Source: an uncultured Pedobacter sp. (GTDB taxonomy: Bacteria; Bacteroidota; Bacteroidia; Sphingobacteriales; Sphingobacteriaceae). Taken from it: DNA of 16,360 nucleotides. The stretch covers positions 1-16,360 of the forward strand of contig NZ_CAMLHF010000125.1 in the NCBI RefSeq assembly GCF_946479715.1, in the 5' to 3' direction. Position numbers and translations under genes: made by a program. This document shows positions 9,339-16,360 of this stretch, piece after piece (within the stretch, counting starts at the first letter, position 1; the number at the start of each line of letters is the position of its first letter). A model generated the notes under the pieces. It was not told the origin of the DNA. It saw nothing but the letters and a program-made list of their open reading frames with translations, and did not search any database.

Positions 9339-10085
9339 CTATATCTTGGTAAAGAAATTCAGGAACTCCTGTTTTTTTGTCCTGCTTAGGTTGATGACAG
9401 TATTGTTGGTCATAACTACTTCCCCTCCTTCGCCCCTGATATAGTGTTTTATATAATCGAGGTTAATGATAAAGGATTTATGTGCTCTAAAAAAAGAATG
9501 ATCACCCAGTGCCTCTTCAAATGACGAAAGTGTTTTACTTACTAAATGAACCTGCCCATCGTTCATTATAATATTGGTATAACAACTTGTAGCTTCAAGA
9601 TATAATATTTCTTTTATCTTGATGAAATGAAGCCCCTTACTGCTGGATAAGGCTAATGTATCCATGATTCTGGTTTGCGTAAAGTGCTTAGCCATTTGAA
9701 ACTGTTTCTTGGAAGCAGCAGTTTCGTTATTTAAAAACCTATCTACGGCATCCCTTAGTTCAGTTTTATCTATCGGCTTTAATAAATAATCTAATGCATT
9801 TAACCTCAAAGCAGCAATTGCATACTGATCATATGCAGTAGTAAAAATTGTTTGAAAGTTAAACTCATCAAATTGCTCCAGAATATCCAAACCGCTCATT
9901 ACAGGCATTTCTATGTCCATAAAAACAATATCCGGATGACTCTCTTCAATAATTAATTTAGCTTCAGTACTTTTCTGACAAGTAGCAACCACCTCAATCT
10001 CTTTACAACACTGATTCAATAGGTGCTGTAGCGTTATTATACCATGCTTCTCATCATCAACGATAATAGCTCTGATTGCGTTCAT
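9339..10085 (-). CDS. LytTR-type DNA-binding response regulator
   Basis: A 248-residue two-component regulator. The receiver domain occupies residues 4-120, with the acidic pair Asp10/Asp11, the phospho-acceptor Asp57 in VFMDIEMP, the Thr82/Thr83 switch, and Lys103 in LLKPID. A LytTR DNA-binding domain follows at about 145-243, with the typical EILYLEATSCYTNI, a central FFRAHKSFIINLDYI, and the final LSRTKKQEFL. Proteins of this type bind direct repeats in promoters. The gene lies 140 bases downstream of the sensor kinase on the same strand, so the two form a cognate pair. The gap holds no gene and no clear promoter, but is long enough for a separate one. The start ATG at 10085 gives a full N-terminal beta strand of the receiver. 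Confidence 0.95.
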   Translation of the reverse strand: MNAIRAIIVDDEKHGIITLQHLLNQCCKEIEVVATCQKSTEAKLIIEESHPDIVFMDIEMPVMSGLDILEQFDEFNFQTIFTTAYDQYAIAALRLNALDYLLKPIDKTELRDAVDRFLNNETAASKKQFQMAKHFTQTRIMDTLALSSSKGLHFIKIKEILYLEATSCYTNIIMNDGQVHLVSKTLSSFEEALGDHSFFRAHKSFIINLDYIKHYIRGEGGEVVMTNNTVINLSRTKKQEFLNFFTKI

Positions 10086-10225
10086 ATCTAGATAGTTTTA
10101 GGTCTATAACTTTTAGTCCTTGCCAATAAATTTAATTCATTAATTCTTAAAACACGAAAACCAATTAGTAAACGGTAAGTTTTAACTATCAAATGGTTAT
10201 CTCTCGAAAAAATTCTTTTACAAGT

Positions 10226-13213
10226 TTAATAAATCGTGTTAAGATAAATATGAACAGCAGTACCTATTGCTTCGCTGCGTCCATTATAGAGGTCCTCAAT
10301 TACAATCTGGCTGTCGCTACTCAAAAGCTTCAGTCTGCTCGATGTAATATCTACCCCATAAGATTTATGTTTAAACTGACTTGGCATAAAAGATTCGGCA
10401 GCAGCACGGCCAATGCCATTGTCTTTTATGGTGATATGTAGTATGTTCTCATCATTTTTTTCTATCAATACTTCTAAAAGCCCCATCCCCTCTTTATTTC
10501 TTAGCCCATGCCAAATGGCATTTTCAGCAAAGGGTTGCAAAATAAGCGGAGGTACTCTTAAAGATTCCGGATGGATATCCTTATTGAACTTAATAATATA
10601 CTCAAAACAGTGCTCCAGACGAACTGCTTCCAAATTCAGATAAAGCTTCAGCGTATCAAGCTCTTTATCCAGAGAAATAGCGGTGTGTTTAGAATTATCC
10701 AATATATTTCTCATCAGCTTAGAGAAAGTGGTAATGTACTCACTTGCTTCTTCCGTTTTATGTTCAATAACAAAGCTATTTATAGAGTTAAGTGTATTAA
10801 ACATAAAGTGCGGATTCATTTGCGACCTAAGGGCCTGCATCTCAGCATCTTTTAGCTTTCGTCTGTATTGTTCTTCTATCTTATGCTGATGAAACAAATA
10901 CCTGTAAACGTAAACTATACCCAATATAATAAGCCCGAACATCAGGAACAAAAACCACTGCGTTTTATAAAATGGAGCTGGTAAATATACTTTTACCAAT
11001 AATCCCTTTGATTGCCAGTTCTCCATGTTGTCCCCAGCCTCAATTAATAAACTATAATCTCCGGGAGCAAGGTGTCTTAACGACAATTCGGCCTTATTAC
11101 CTAAGTAATTCCATTTGGTCTCGTCCTTAAATTTATAGCGATATATTATTTTTCGTTTATCAATATAAGTAAGTGAAGAGAAAAGCAATTCCAGTTCCGT
11201 TTCCCCTTTCTTAAGCTCAATATTTGGATCATTGGTGTTAATCGTTTTACCATTAATCTTAATGCCACACAGTTCCAGTTTGTTTACCAGTTGGGATCTT
11301 ACAATTTTACTTACGTCAATAAAAGATAAACCATTCTCAACTCCAACAACAAGATTCCCATTTTTCAGTTTTCTAAATCCGTAAATCAAATCGTCGCCTG
11401 GTAATCCATCTATTTGCGATATTCTGATTACTTTATCGGTATTCTTGTTGTAAACATTTAATCCTTCCTCTGTCGCAAACCAAATATTTCCATTATGATC
11501 TTCTGTAATTCCTTCAACCCTATCATTTGCTACATCATAGGTTTTAGTGTTCAACAGCTTTTTTATCTCCCCATTAGCATTAAGCAGGTTCCAACCCCCA
11601 TATCCTGAAACAAGTACATTACTATTTGCTGCCGGGGCAATCCGGTTATAATAATCGCCAGAAAACATAGAATGATTGGCATTGGCTTTAAACTTACTTA
11701 CTTCAGTAAAAGCCTTTTGCGATTCACTGTAAATAGTAATTCCGAAATCTTTTGGCATCCAGCCGATCAACCAGATCTTACCGTCATTATGAACATAGAT
11801 ATCATTCCACAAATTGTCCGACCAAAACTGTTTGTCATTCGTCACTAACCCCTCCTCTTTTTCAAGAGAAGGCCATTTATAAACCTGAACCGGCTGTCCG
11901 GCAGGCAATACCCAAAGTTGCTTATTTTTATAAAGAATGCACTTTTTTATTTCCCCATTTAAGGGTATTGGTAGCTTTTTAACCTTTTCGTTATCAACAA
12001 GAAAAACACCAATATTTGTACTTACAAAAAGCTGATTGCCATTAAGGTGCAAGCTCTCACATTTAGCATTCTCATCAGGTAGCGGTAATTTGCGCCAACC
12101 CGATGCCTTATTATAGATCCATAGTAAATTATCTTTGCCGGAGGTATAAATATCGTTATTCGGCATTTCAGCAATATCCACCATCATATTCCCCGGCTTT
12201 TGGAAATCAACGGGCAACATCTCATTACTTATAGAGGTGTACCTATTAAACAGCTTCACCAGCCCCTTATTTGTCGCTATCCAAATAACTTTGGTTTCGT
12301 TATTTACAATAACTTCATTAATGATCTGTCCTTGTGTTTTATAAAGTAATTTAGGTGTTAAATCGGTATCGCTTAACAGATATACGAACTGATCAGAATA
12401 CAATAACCTCTGGTTAATCCCATCAAATACTATTTTGCCTAATCCAATAATCCGGTCATTGTTGGGCAAAGAAGGAAGTTGTTTAATTTCCTGTGTTACC
12501 AGATTATACTTTGCAAGCGATCCGTTAGTGGTACCAAAAAGGATTTCTTCTTTGTTGATCCACAAGGCTGAAATATAGTTTAGGCTCCTTAATTTAGCGT
12601 CCGGATGAATACTAAGCTTACCTGTACTCTTTTGCCAAACATATAGTCCTCGATTTGTAAACACCCAGATCTCGCCTTTTTGCACTTCTAAAAAAACGAT
12701 ATTCCTCTTTATCTTATCAGGATTTTTATCAGTAAAGAATACCTTGCCTCTGGCACCGTTCGCATTATAATATTTAATGTTGTTAAAATCACTGCACCAT
12801 ATCCTATCCTCCGAATCAACAAAAATATTTTCAAAATGATCGTTGTTTGGATCAGTATCATGATATTTATTGGCTACAATTACCCTTGGCTTATCATAAA
12901 AGTTCTTTAATAAGCACAAGCCATTATAAACATCATGATAATAAATAACGTCGTCTTTAACTAAAAGTGAGGTAATATTAGTGAGGGCTGCCGGATGCTC
13001 CAGAAAACGATAACCATCATATTGCGATAAGCCCCTCCTGGTTGCCAGATACAGATAACCGTTTTTACTTAAAGCTAGCTGTCTCACAAAGTCAGAGGGC
13101 AGCCCCTCATCAAATCTGATAATTTCATCCTTTAAATGACTTTGCGTCTTGCCGTAAAAAGGCAAAATACAAAGCCACAATAAAATGTAATTAACAGATG
13201 CTTTAATGCCCAT
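10226..13213 (-). CDS. LytS-type sensor histidine kinase with periplasmic propeller and Y_Y_Y domain
   Basis: A 995-residue membrane sensor. A signal peptide at the N-terminus (hydrophobic core LLWLCILPF) precedes a long periplasmic part with repeated 'IWxxTxxGLxxY' type units of the two-component-regulator propeller, including LATRRGLSQYDG and WFATEEGLNVYNK. A Y_Y_Y-type beta domain follows just before the single membrane helix at about 754-776. The cytoplasmic part has the HisKA-like QMNPHFMFNTLNS with phospho-acceptor His802, then an ATPase domain with the N-box around Glu897-Asn898 and a DNGIGR loop starting at Asp931. Autophosphorylation on His802 and transfer to Asp57 of the downstream LytTR regulator is the expected pathway. 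The sensor half is the one seen in polysaccharide-utilisation hybrid sensors, so a carbohydrate ligand is plausible but not proven. It lies 70 bases after the cytochrome gene. Confidence 0.95.
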   Translation of the reverse strand: MGIKASVNYILLWLCILPFYGKTQSHLKDEIIRFDEGLPSDFVRQLALSKNGYLYLATRRGLSQYDGYRFLEHPAALTNITSLLVKDDVIYYHDVYNGLCLLKNFYDKPRVIVANKYHDTDPNNDHFENIFVDSEDRIWCSDFNNIKYYNANGARGKVFFTDKNPDKIKRNIVFLEVQKGEIWVFTNRGLYVWQKSTGKLSIHPDAKLRSLNYISALWINKEEILFGTTNGSLAKYNLVTQEIKQLPSLPNNDRIIGLGKIVFDGINQRLLYSDQFVYLLSDTDLTPKLLYKTQGQIINEVIVNNETKVIWIATNKGLVKLFNRYTSISNEMLPVDFQKPGNMMVDIAEMPNNDIYTSGKDNLLWIYNKASGWRKLPLPDENAKCESLHLNGNQLFVSTNIGVFLVDNEKVKKLPIPLNGEIKKCILYKNKQLWVLPAGQPVQVYKWPSLEKEEGLVTNDKQFWSDNLWNDIYVHNDGKIWLIGWMPKDFGITIYSESQKAFTEVSKFKANANHSMFSGDYYNRIAPAANSNVLVSGYGGWNLLNANGEIKKLLNTKTYDVANDRVEGITEDHNGNIWFATEEGLNVYNKNTDKVIRISQIDGLPGDDLIYGFRKLKNGNLVVGVENGLSFIDVSKIVRSQLVNKLELCGIKINGKTINTNDPNIELKKGETELELLFSSLTYIDKRKIIYRYKFKDETKWNYLGNKAELSLRHLAPGDYSLLIEAGDNMENWQSKGLLVKVYLPAPFYKTQWFLFLMFGLIILGIVYVYRYLFHQHKIEEQYRRKLKDAEMQALRSQMNPHFMFNTLNSINSFVIEHKTEEASEYITTFSKLMRNILDNSKHTAISLDKELDTLKLYLNLEAVRLEHCFEYIIKFNKDIHPESLRVPPLILQPFAENAIWHGLRNKEGMGLLEVLIEKNDENILHITIKDNGIGRAAAESFMPSQFKHKSYGVDITSSRLKLLSSDSQIVIEDLYNGRSEAIGTAVHIYLNTIY

Positions 13214-13220
13214 TGTATAT

Positions 13221-13252
13221 TAAACTTATCAATTTGCAGCGTAATTTGCAAA
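13221..13252 (-). promoter_or_regulatory. Possible promoter of the sensor kinase gene
   Basis: On the minus strand TTTG (13252-13249), a 20-base spacer and TAAGTTTA (13228-13221, one mismatch to TAnnTTTG) fit the Bacteroidota promoter. The start site would fall almost on the ATG at 13213, giving a nearly leaderless message, which is a reason for caution. Confidence 0.4.
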
Positions 13253-13253
13253 T
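13231..13253. repeat. Short direct and inverted repeat upstream of the sensor kinase
   Basis: AATTTGCA occurs twice, at 13231-13238 and 13243-13250, 12 bases apart. The same region forms a 7-bp dyad, ATTTGCA (13232-13238) with TGCAAAT (13247-13253), around 8 bases. No T-run follows on either strand, so it does not look like a terminator. It covers the candidate -33 element and could be an operator; this is an inference. Confidence 0.4.
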
Positions 13254-13283
13254 GATCAGTCTATAACCATACAGTCATCATCT

Positions 13284-14693
13284 CTATTTTGCCACTGGAG
13301 GCTTCACTTCCGTTGTATCTTTTTCAAGAGTAGGCACAACATAGCCGCCAAAATCCAGAGTCACCTTAGGAAATACCTTTTTAAGCTTTACCTCATCATC
13401 TTTAGTTATACCTGTCTGATAGAGGTAAATACTATTTAACTCTTTTAAGCCTTTTAACTGTTCAACTCCGGCAGCAGTAACTTTAGTACCAACAAGATTT
13501 ACATATTGCAGATGACTTACCGCTTTAATCAACGCTACCCCTTTGTCCGTAACTGCAGTTCTGCTTAAATTAAGACGGATCAGGTTTTCGAGCTTGGCAA
13601 TAGCCTGCATTCCTTTATCATCTAAAGCAGTATTGGCAAAATTAAGCCAAACCAATTGTTTATTTAATGGTTCCAAAAGCTTTAACACGTCGGCATTTGC
13701 CTTTGCAGTAACAAAACTGGCAGATAAATAATTGCTGGTACTTAGCACGGGGATAACTACTACACCAGCCTGTTTAAGCTCTTCAATAGCCGCAGCGTCT
13801 GCTTTTCCAATTTCTTTTTCAGGAATATCAGCCAATTTATTTTCTTTTTTGGCAGCTCCGGTCTGGAAACTTAACAGAAGTGCCTTTTCTTTCTCTGATT
13901 GTTTAAAATCCTGCACCTTTTTGTTAAAGTCTGCCCCTTGTTTTACCCACCACTGCAGCAATTCAATCTCTTCGGCAGTAAGTTGTGGTTTTTCTTTTGG
14001 AGGCATATGATCTTCATTAGAAGGCGGTAAAAGCAATCTTTTAATCAACTCGCTTTCTTCAGCACTTCCCGGAACCAATGTTTTACCATCCTCACCCCCT
14101 TTTAATATAAAGTCCTTTCCGTCTAGCCTCAGCTTTCCTTTCTGTTTTTCTGCACCATGACAATTATAGCATCTGTTTTGCAACAGGGGTTGAATCATAT
14201 GGGTATATGCCATCGCCTGTTGTACATTTGCAATTGGCGGTATAGCAGCTTTTCCTTTCCCATCATCTTTTAATGCCGAGCTGATATAATCAGATCCATG
14301 AGTAAGTGAGCCCCCATAATGTCCGGTGATGGTTATCAGAACGATTAAAATTACGGCTACCAGGTTTAATACGCCTTCTTTAGCTTGCTTTTTGTACATG
14401 GTGTAAACAAGCAGAGAAATAACCGACACACTAATGCCTAACCATTGATGGATGCCAACCATATCGCTGTCATAATCTCCACTTTGCGACAATAAATAAC
14501 CGCTCACTGATGAGAAAACGGCACCCAGTCCTCCAAGTAAATAAATAAGTGGCACTGCTGGCCGTAGCGCAGAAAACTTAGTATTAATAGTTAATAGTTG
14601 AAAAAGGCATCCCAGCAATAAAATACCTATTGGTAAGTGAACAAGAATAGGATGAAACCGGCCGATAAGGTCGGGAATTGATAGTAATGTCAT
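13284..14693 (-). CDS. Membrane c-type cytochrome with LRR tail (DUF2231 / Planctomycete-type cytochrome)
   Basis: A 469-residue three-part protein. Residues 1-126 hold four membrane helices (about 13-34, 46-68, 82-100, 108-125) with a DUF2231-like start FHPILVHLPIGIL; His14, His19, His82 and His125 lie at helix ends or within them and could bind b-type haem. Residues about 160-255 form a small Planctomycete-type cytochrome c domain: CYNCH (Cys175, Cys178, His179) attaches haem, and Met230 in EDHMPP is a likely axial ligand. Residues about 347-443 carry four leucine-rich units of about 24 residues of the LxxLNLSxTxVTDxGV type. The protein is expected in the inner membrane with the haem and LRR parts outside the cytoplasm, carrying electrons from a periplasmic oxidation; the partner is not known. 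It starts 4 bases (3-base gap) after the TIM-barrel gene stop, so the two are one operon. Confidence 0.88.
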   Translation of the reverse strand: MTLLSIPDLIGRFHPILVHLPIGILLLGCLFQLLTINTKFSALRPAVPLIYLLGGLGAVFSSVSGYLLSQSGDYDSDMVGIHQWLGISVSVISLLVYTMYKKQAKEGVLNLVAVILIVLITITGHYGGSLTHGSDYISSALKDDGKGKAAIPPIANVQQAMAYTHMIQPLLQNRCYNCHGAEKQKGKLRLDGKDFILKGGEDGKTLVPGSAEESELIKRLLLPPSNEDHMPPKEKPQLTAEEIELLQWWVKQGADFNKKVQDFKQSEKEKALLLSFQTGAAKKENKLADIPEKEIGKADAAAIEELKQAGVVVIPVLSTSNYLSASFVTAKANADVLKLLEPLNKQLVWLNFANTALDDKGMQAIAKLENLIRLNLSRTAVTDKGVALIKAVSHLQYVNLVGTKVTAAGVEQLKGLKELNSIYLYQTGITKDDEVKLKKVFPKVTLDFGGYVVPTLEKDTTEVKPPVAK

Positions 14694-14696
14694 CTC

Positions 14697-15635
14697 TTAC
14701 AACTGATAACGCTTGCGCAGCAGGTTCATCATATAAACATTTATCGCCCATTGGTCTGCCACTGGTTGTCGGGTGTAGGGTAAGGTTTGCAAGTAATCAG
14801 GCGGACCAAATTCTGTTAAAATGGTCATCCTTTCACCTTTCAATTTCTTACGTTCTATAACCTTATCCCACCATGCAAGATGTGCTTTTATAGCACCATC
14901 CCATTCTGGTGCCCTCGGATCGTTAACCTGTGCTCCTTGCGGATGGCCAACTCTGGAATGAATATGACTTACCCTTTCAAGTGCAATATCAATAGTCGCT
15001 TTCTGATCTGCCAGCAAACTTTCATGTACCACACACCAGTGCGATATATCCAAGGTTAACCGCAAATCAGGATTCTTCTCGATAAAGTTTCTTGCAATAG
15101 GTGCACAGAAAAGCATTCTTCCACGATGTGTTTCATGATAAATTGGAACACCGGTTTCTTTACTCTTCTTTGTAGTATAATCTATAAATAGCTTGTTCTC
15201 CTCATAGGTAAAATAATCTTTACCAGAATGACAATTTACGTAAACAGGCTTCTGAAAGCTGTTGCCTGTTGCTGCATCCAGATTTTTCTTAAAAGTATTT
15301 AAATGTGCTGTTGGCTCGCTCTGACTGCCGCCGCACAGAAAACCAACCTGTAGGCCATGTTTCTTTAATGCAGTAAATAAATTCGCCTGCGCTTTGCCAT
15401 CATCTCCCGGCCACCAAACCTCAATTCCCTCATAACCTTCCTTTTTTGCTAAAGCGCAAAACTCATCAGTAGTACCCGGAAAACCCCAATCGGTAGCCAT
15501 AAATAACAATTCATAACCTGCCTTTGCTTTAACGTAAGGAATTTCCTGAGCAGCTATTTCGCCTAGTGGAATCAATAATCCGGCAGCTGTTGCCGTTGCA
15601 GTAGTTTTTAAAAAATGTCGTCTGTTTTGGTGCAT
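14697..15635 (-). CDS. Tat-exported sugar phosphate isomerase/epimerase-like TIM-barrel protein
   Basis: A 312-residue protein of the xylose-isomerase-like (AP endonuclease 2) barrel. The N-terminus is a twin-arginine signal, NRRHFLKT followed by an Ala/Thr-rich hydrophobic stretch and AAQ, so it is exported folded, likely with metal bound. Candidate metal ligands sit at the usual strand ends: Glu168 (YHETH), Asp196 (LDISHW), His226 (HIHSRVGH) and Glu275 (LTEFGP). Despite the family name, export makes a phosphosugar substrate unlikely. Members of this fold act as isomerases, epimerases or, in newer work, lyases on 3-keto-glycosides. The gene lies 35 bases after a DUF1501 gene and directly before a cytochrome gene, which suggests sugar oxidation in the periplasm; the exact reaction is open. 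Confidence 0.9.
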   Translation of the reverse strand: MHQNRRHFLKTTATATAAGLLIPLGEIAAQEIPYVKAKAGYELLFMATDWGFPGTTDEFCALAKKEGYEGIEVWWPGDDGKAQANLFTALKKHGLQVGFLCGGSQSEPTAHLNTFKKNLDAATGNSFQKPVYVNCHSGKDYFTYEENKLFIDYTTKKSKETGVPIYHETHRGRMLFCAPIARNFIEKNPDLRLTLDISHWCVVHESLLADQKATIDIALERVSHIHSRVGHPQGAQVNDPRAPEWDGAIKAHLAWWDKVIERKKLKGERMTILTEFGPPDYLQTLPYTRQPVADQWAINVYMMNLLRKRYQL

Positions 15636-15670
15636 TTATAATTGCGGTAAAAGTTCTTTAAGTAAATTAA

Positions 15671-16360
15671 TTAAGCAATAACATCATGGATAACCTTGCC
15701 TGCCACATCCGTAAGTCGGAAAGGTCTACCTTGAAAAGGATAAGTAAATTTCTCATGATCAAAACCCAGCTGATTCAGTATGGTGGCTTGTATATCAAAG
15801 GCATCTACCTTACCACTAATGCCGCTATATCCGATCTCATCAGTTTCGCCATGGGTAAAACCTTTTTTAATGCCACCTCCGGCCATCCAAATGGTAAAGG
15901 CATCCGTATGATGGTCTCTTCCATTATAAGGGTTCTGAACCCCGTTACGGTTCTCCATCATTGGGGTACGGCCAAACTCACCACCCCAAACAACCAGGGT
16001 TTCTTCAAGTAAGCCTCGCTGCTTCAAATCCAGCAATAAAGCTGTAATAGGTTTATCAATGCTCCGACATTTATTCTTCAGTCCTATATTTAAGGAATTG
16101 TTAGGTCCATCGCCATGAGCATCCCAGCCCCAATCAAATAACTGCACATACCTTACCCCTTTTTCTACTAATTTACGGGCAAGCAGAACATTATTTGCAA
16201 AGCAGGATTTGCCTGGTTGTGTTCCATACATTTCATGGATATATTCAGGTTCATCATTAATATTCATCACCTCCGGTGCAGAAATCTGCATCCGGTAAGC
16301 CATCTCATATTGCGATATACGCGATAATATCTCAGGATCATTATAAGCCGCATACTCTTG
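15671..16360 (-). CDS. DUF1501 family protein, N-terminal part beyond window
   Basis: The frame is open to the right-hand edge, so only the C-terminal 229 residues are seen; the ATG at 16303 is internal, since conserved sequence ([20 protein letters not shown]) continues upstream of it. DUF1501 proteins are exported, have an alkaline phosphatase/sulfatase-like fold, and are widespread in Planctomycetes; their reaction is not established. Visible family motifs are [25 protein letters not shown] and [17 protein letters not shown], whose Asp, Glu and His residues resemble metal ligands of the phosphatase-like fold. It is the first visible gene of a minus-strand operon running into the TIM-barrel and cytochrome genes; in such groups a DUF1549/DUF1553 cytochrome protein is usually the upstream neighbour, which would lie outside this window. 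Confidence 0.93.
   Translation of the reverse strand, partial: QEYAAYNDPEILSRISQYEMAYRMQISAPEVMNINDEPEYIHEMYGTQPGKSCFANNVLLARKLVEKGVRYVQLFDWGWDAHGDGPNNSLNIGLKNKCRSIDKPITALLLDLKQRGLLEETLVVWGGEFGRTPMMENRNGVQNPYNGRDHHTDAFTIWMAGGGIKKGFTHGETDEIGYSGISGKVDAFDIQATILNQLGFDHEKFTYPFQGRPFRLTDVAGKVIHDVIA

Noticed and set aside
9360..9378. Small hairpin CAGG/CCTG followed by seven T, as a fucosidase terminator
   Set aside because: Only four base pairs, and the T-run is explained by lysine codons of the LytTR regulator; too weak to call.
7536..10085. Polysaccharide utilisation locus built around the fucosidase
   Set aside because: No SusC/SusD-like genes are present, and the fucosidase is convergent to the two-component genes; only the sensor's domain type recalls such loci.
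10086..10225. Separate promoter or small RNA between sensor kinase and response regulator
   Set aside because: A TTTG is present on the minus strand but no matching TAnnTTTG at the right distance, and no stable hairpin was seen.

Overview
The window looks like a chromosomal segment of a Bacteroidota member, most likely Sphingobacteriaceae (Pedobacter-like). The signs are AT-rich DNA, A-rich leaders without Shine-Dalgarno sites, promoters of the TTTG-N19/20-TAnnTTTG type, a LytTR regulator paired with a propeller/Y_Y_Y sensor kinase, abundant export signals, and a Planctomycete-type DUF1501 gene group. The genus is an inference from these traits. No tRNA, rRNA, CRISPR array, insertion sequence or attachment site was seen. 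No gene-free stretch exceeds 300 bases; the longest gaps are about 167 (3515-3681), 149 (7387-7535) and 140 (10086-10225) bases.

Layout. (1) 2-2566, plus strand: a tight glycolytic operon of 5'-truncated pfkA, a BadF/BcrA-type sugar kinase homologue and gapA, closed by a hairpin terminator. (2) 2667-3514, minus: a GNAT acetyltransferase translationally coupled to a small DUF6717-like protein. (3) 3682-6729, plus: an unknown lipoprotein and a lipoprotein M3 peptidase (Dcp-like), separated by a long perfect-looking hairpin. (4) 6751-7386, minus: a six-helix Pr6Pr/FAR-17a-like membrane protein whose 3' end carries the terminator of the convergent peptidase. (5) 7536-9323, plus: an exported GH29 alpha-L-fucosidase. 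(6) 9339-16360, minus: a long same-strand block reading DUF1501 protein (cut by the window edge), Tat-exported TIM-barrel sugar isomerase/epimerase-like protein, membrane cytochrome c-LRR protein, a large sensor kinase, and a LytTR response regulator.

How they work together. Region 1 is central carbon metabolism. Region 6 is the most interesting: three exported or membrane genes of the Planctomycete-type 'PSCyt/DUF1501' family lie directly upstream of a two-component system whose sensor has the periplasmic architecture usually seen in polysaccharide-utilisation hybrid sensors but a LytS-type kinase core. My inference is a periplasmic sugar or glycan oxidation/cleavage pathway with its own electron acceptor and regulator. 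The DUF1501 group has no established biochemical function that I know of, so the substrate is open. The fucosidase next door is convergent and not evidently part of the same transcript.
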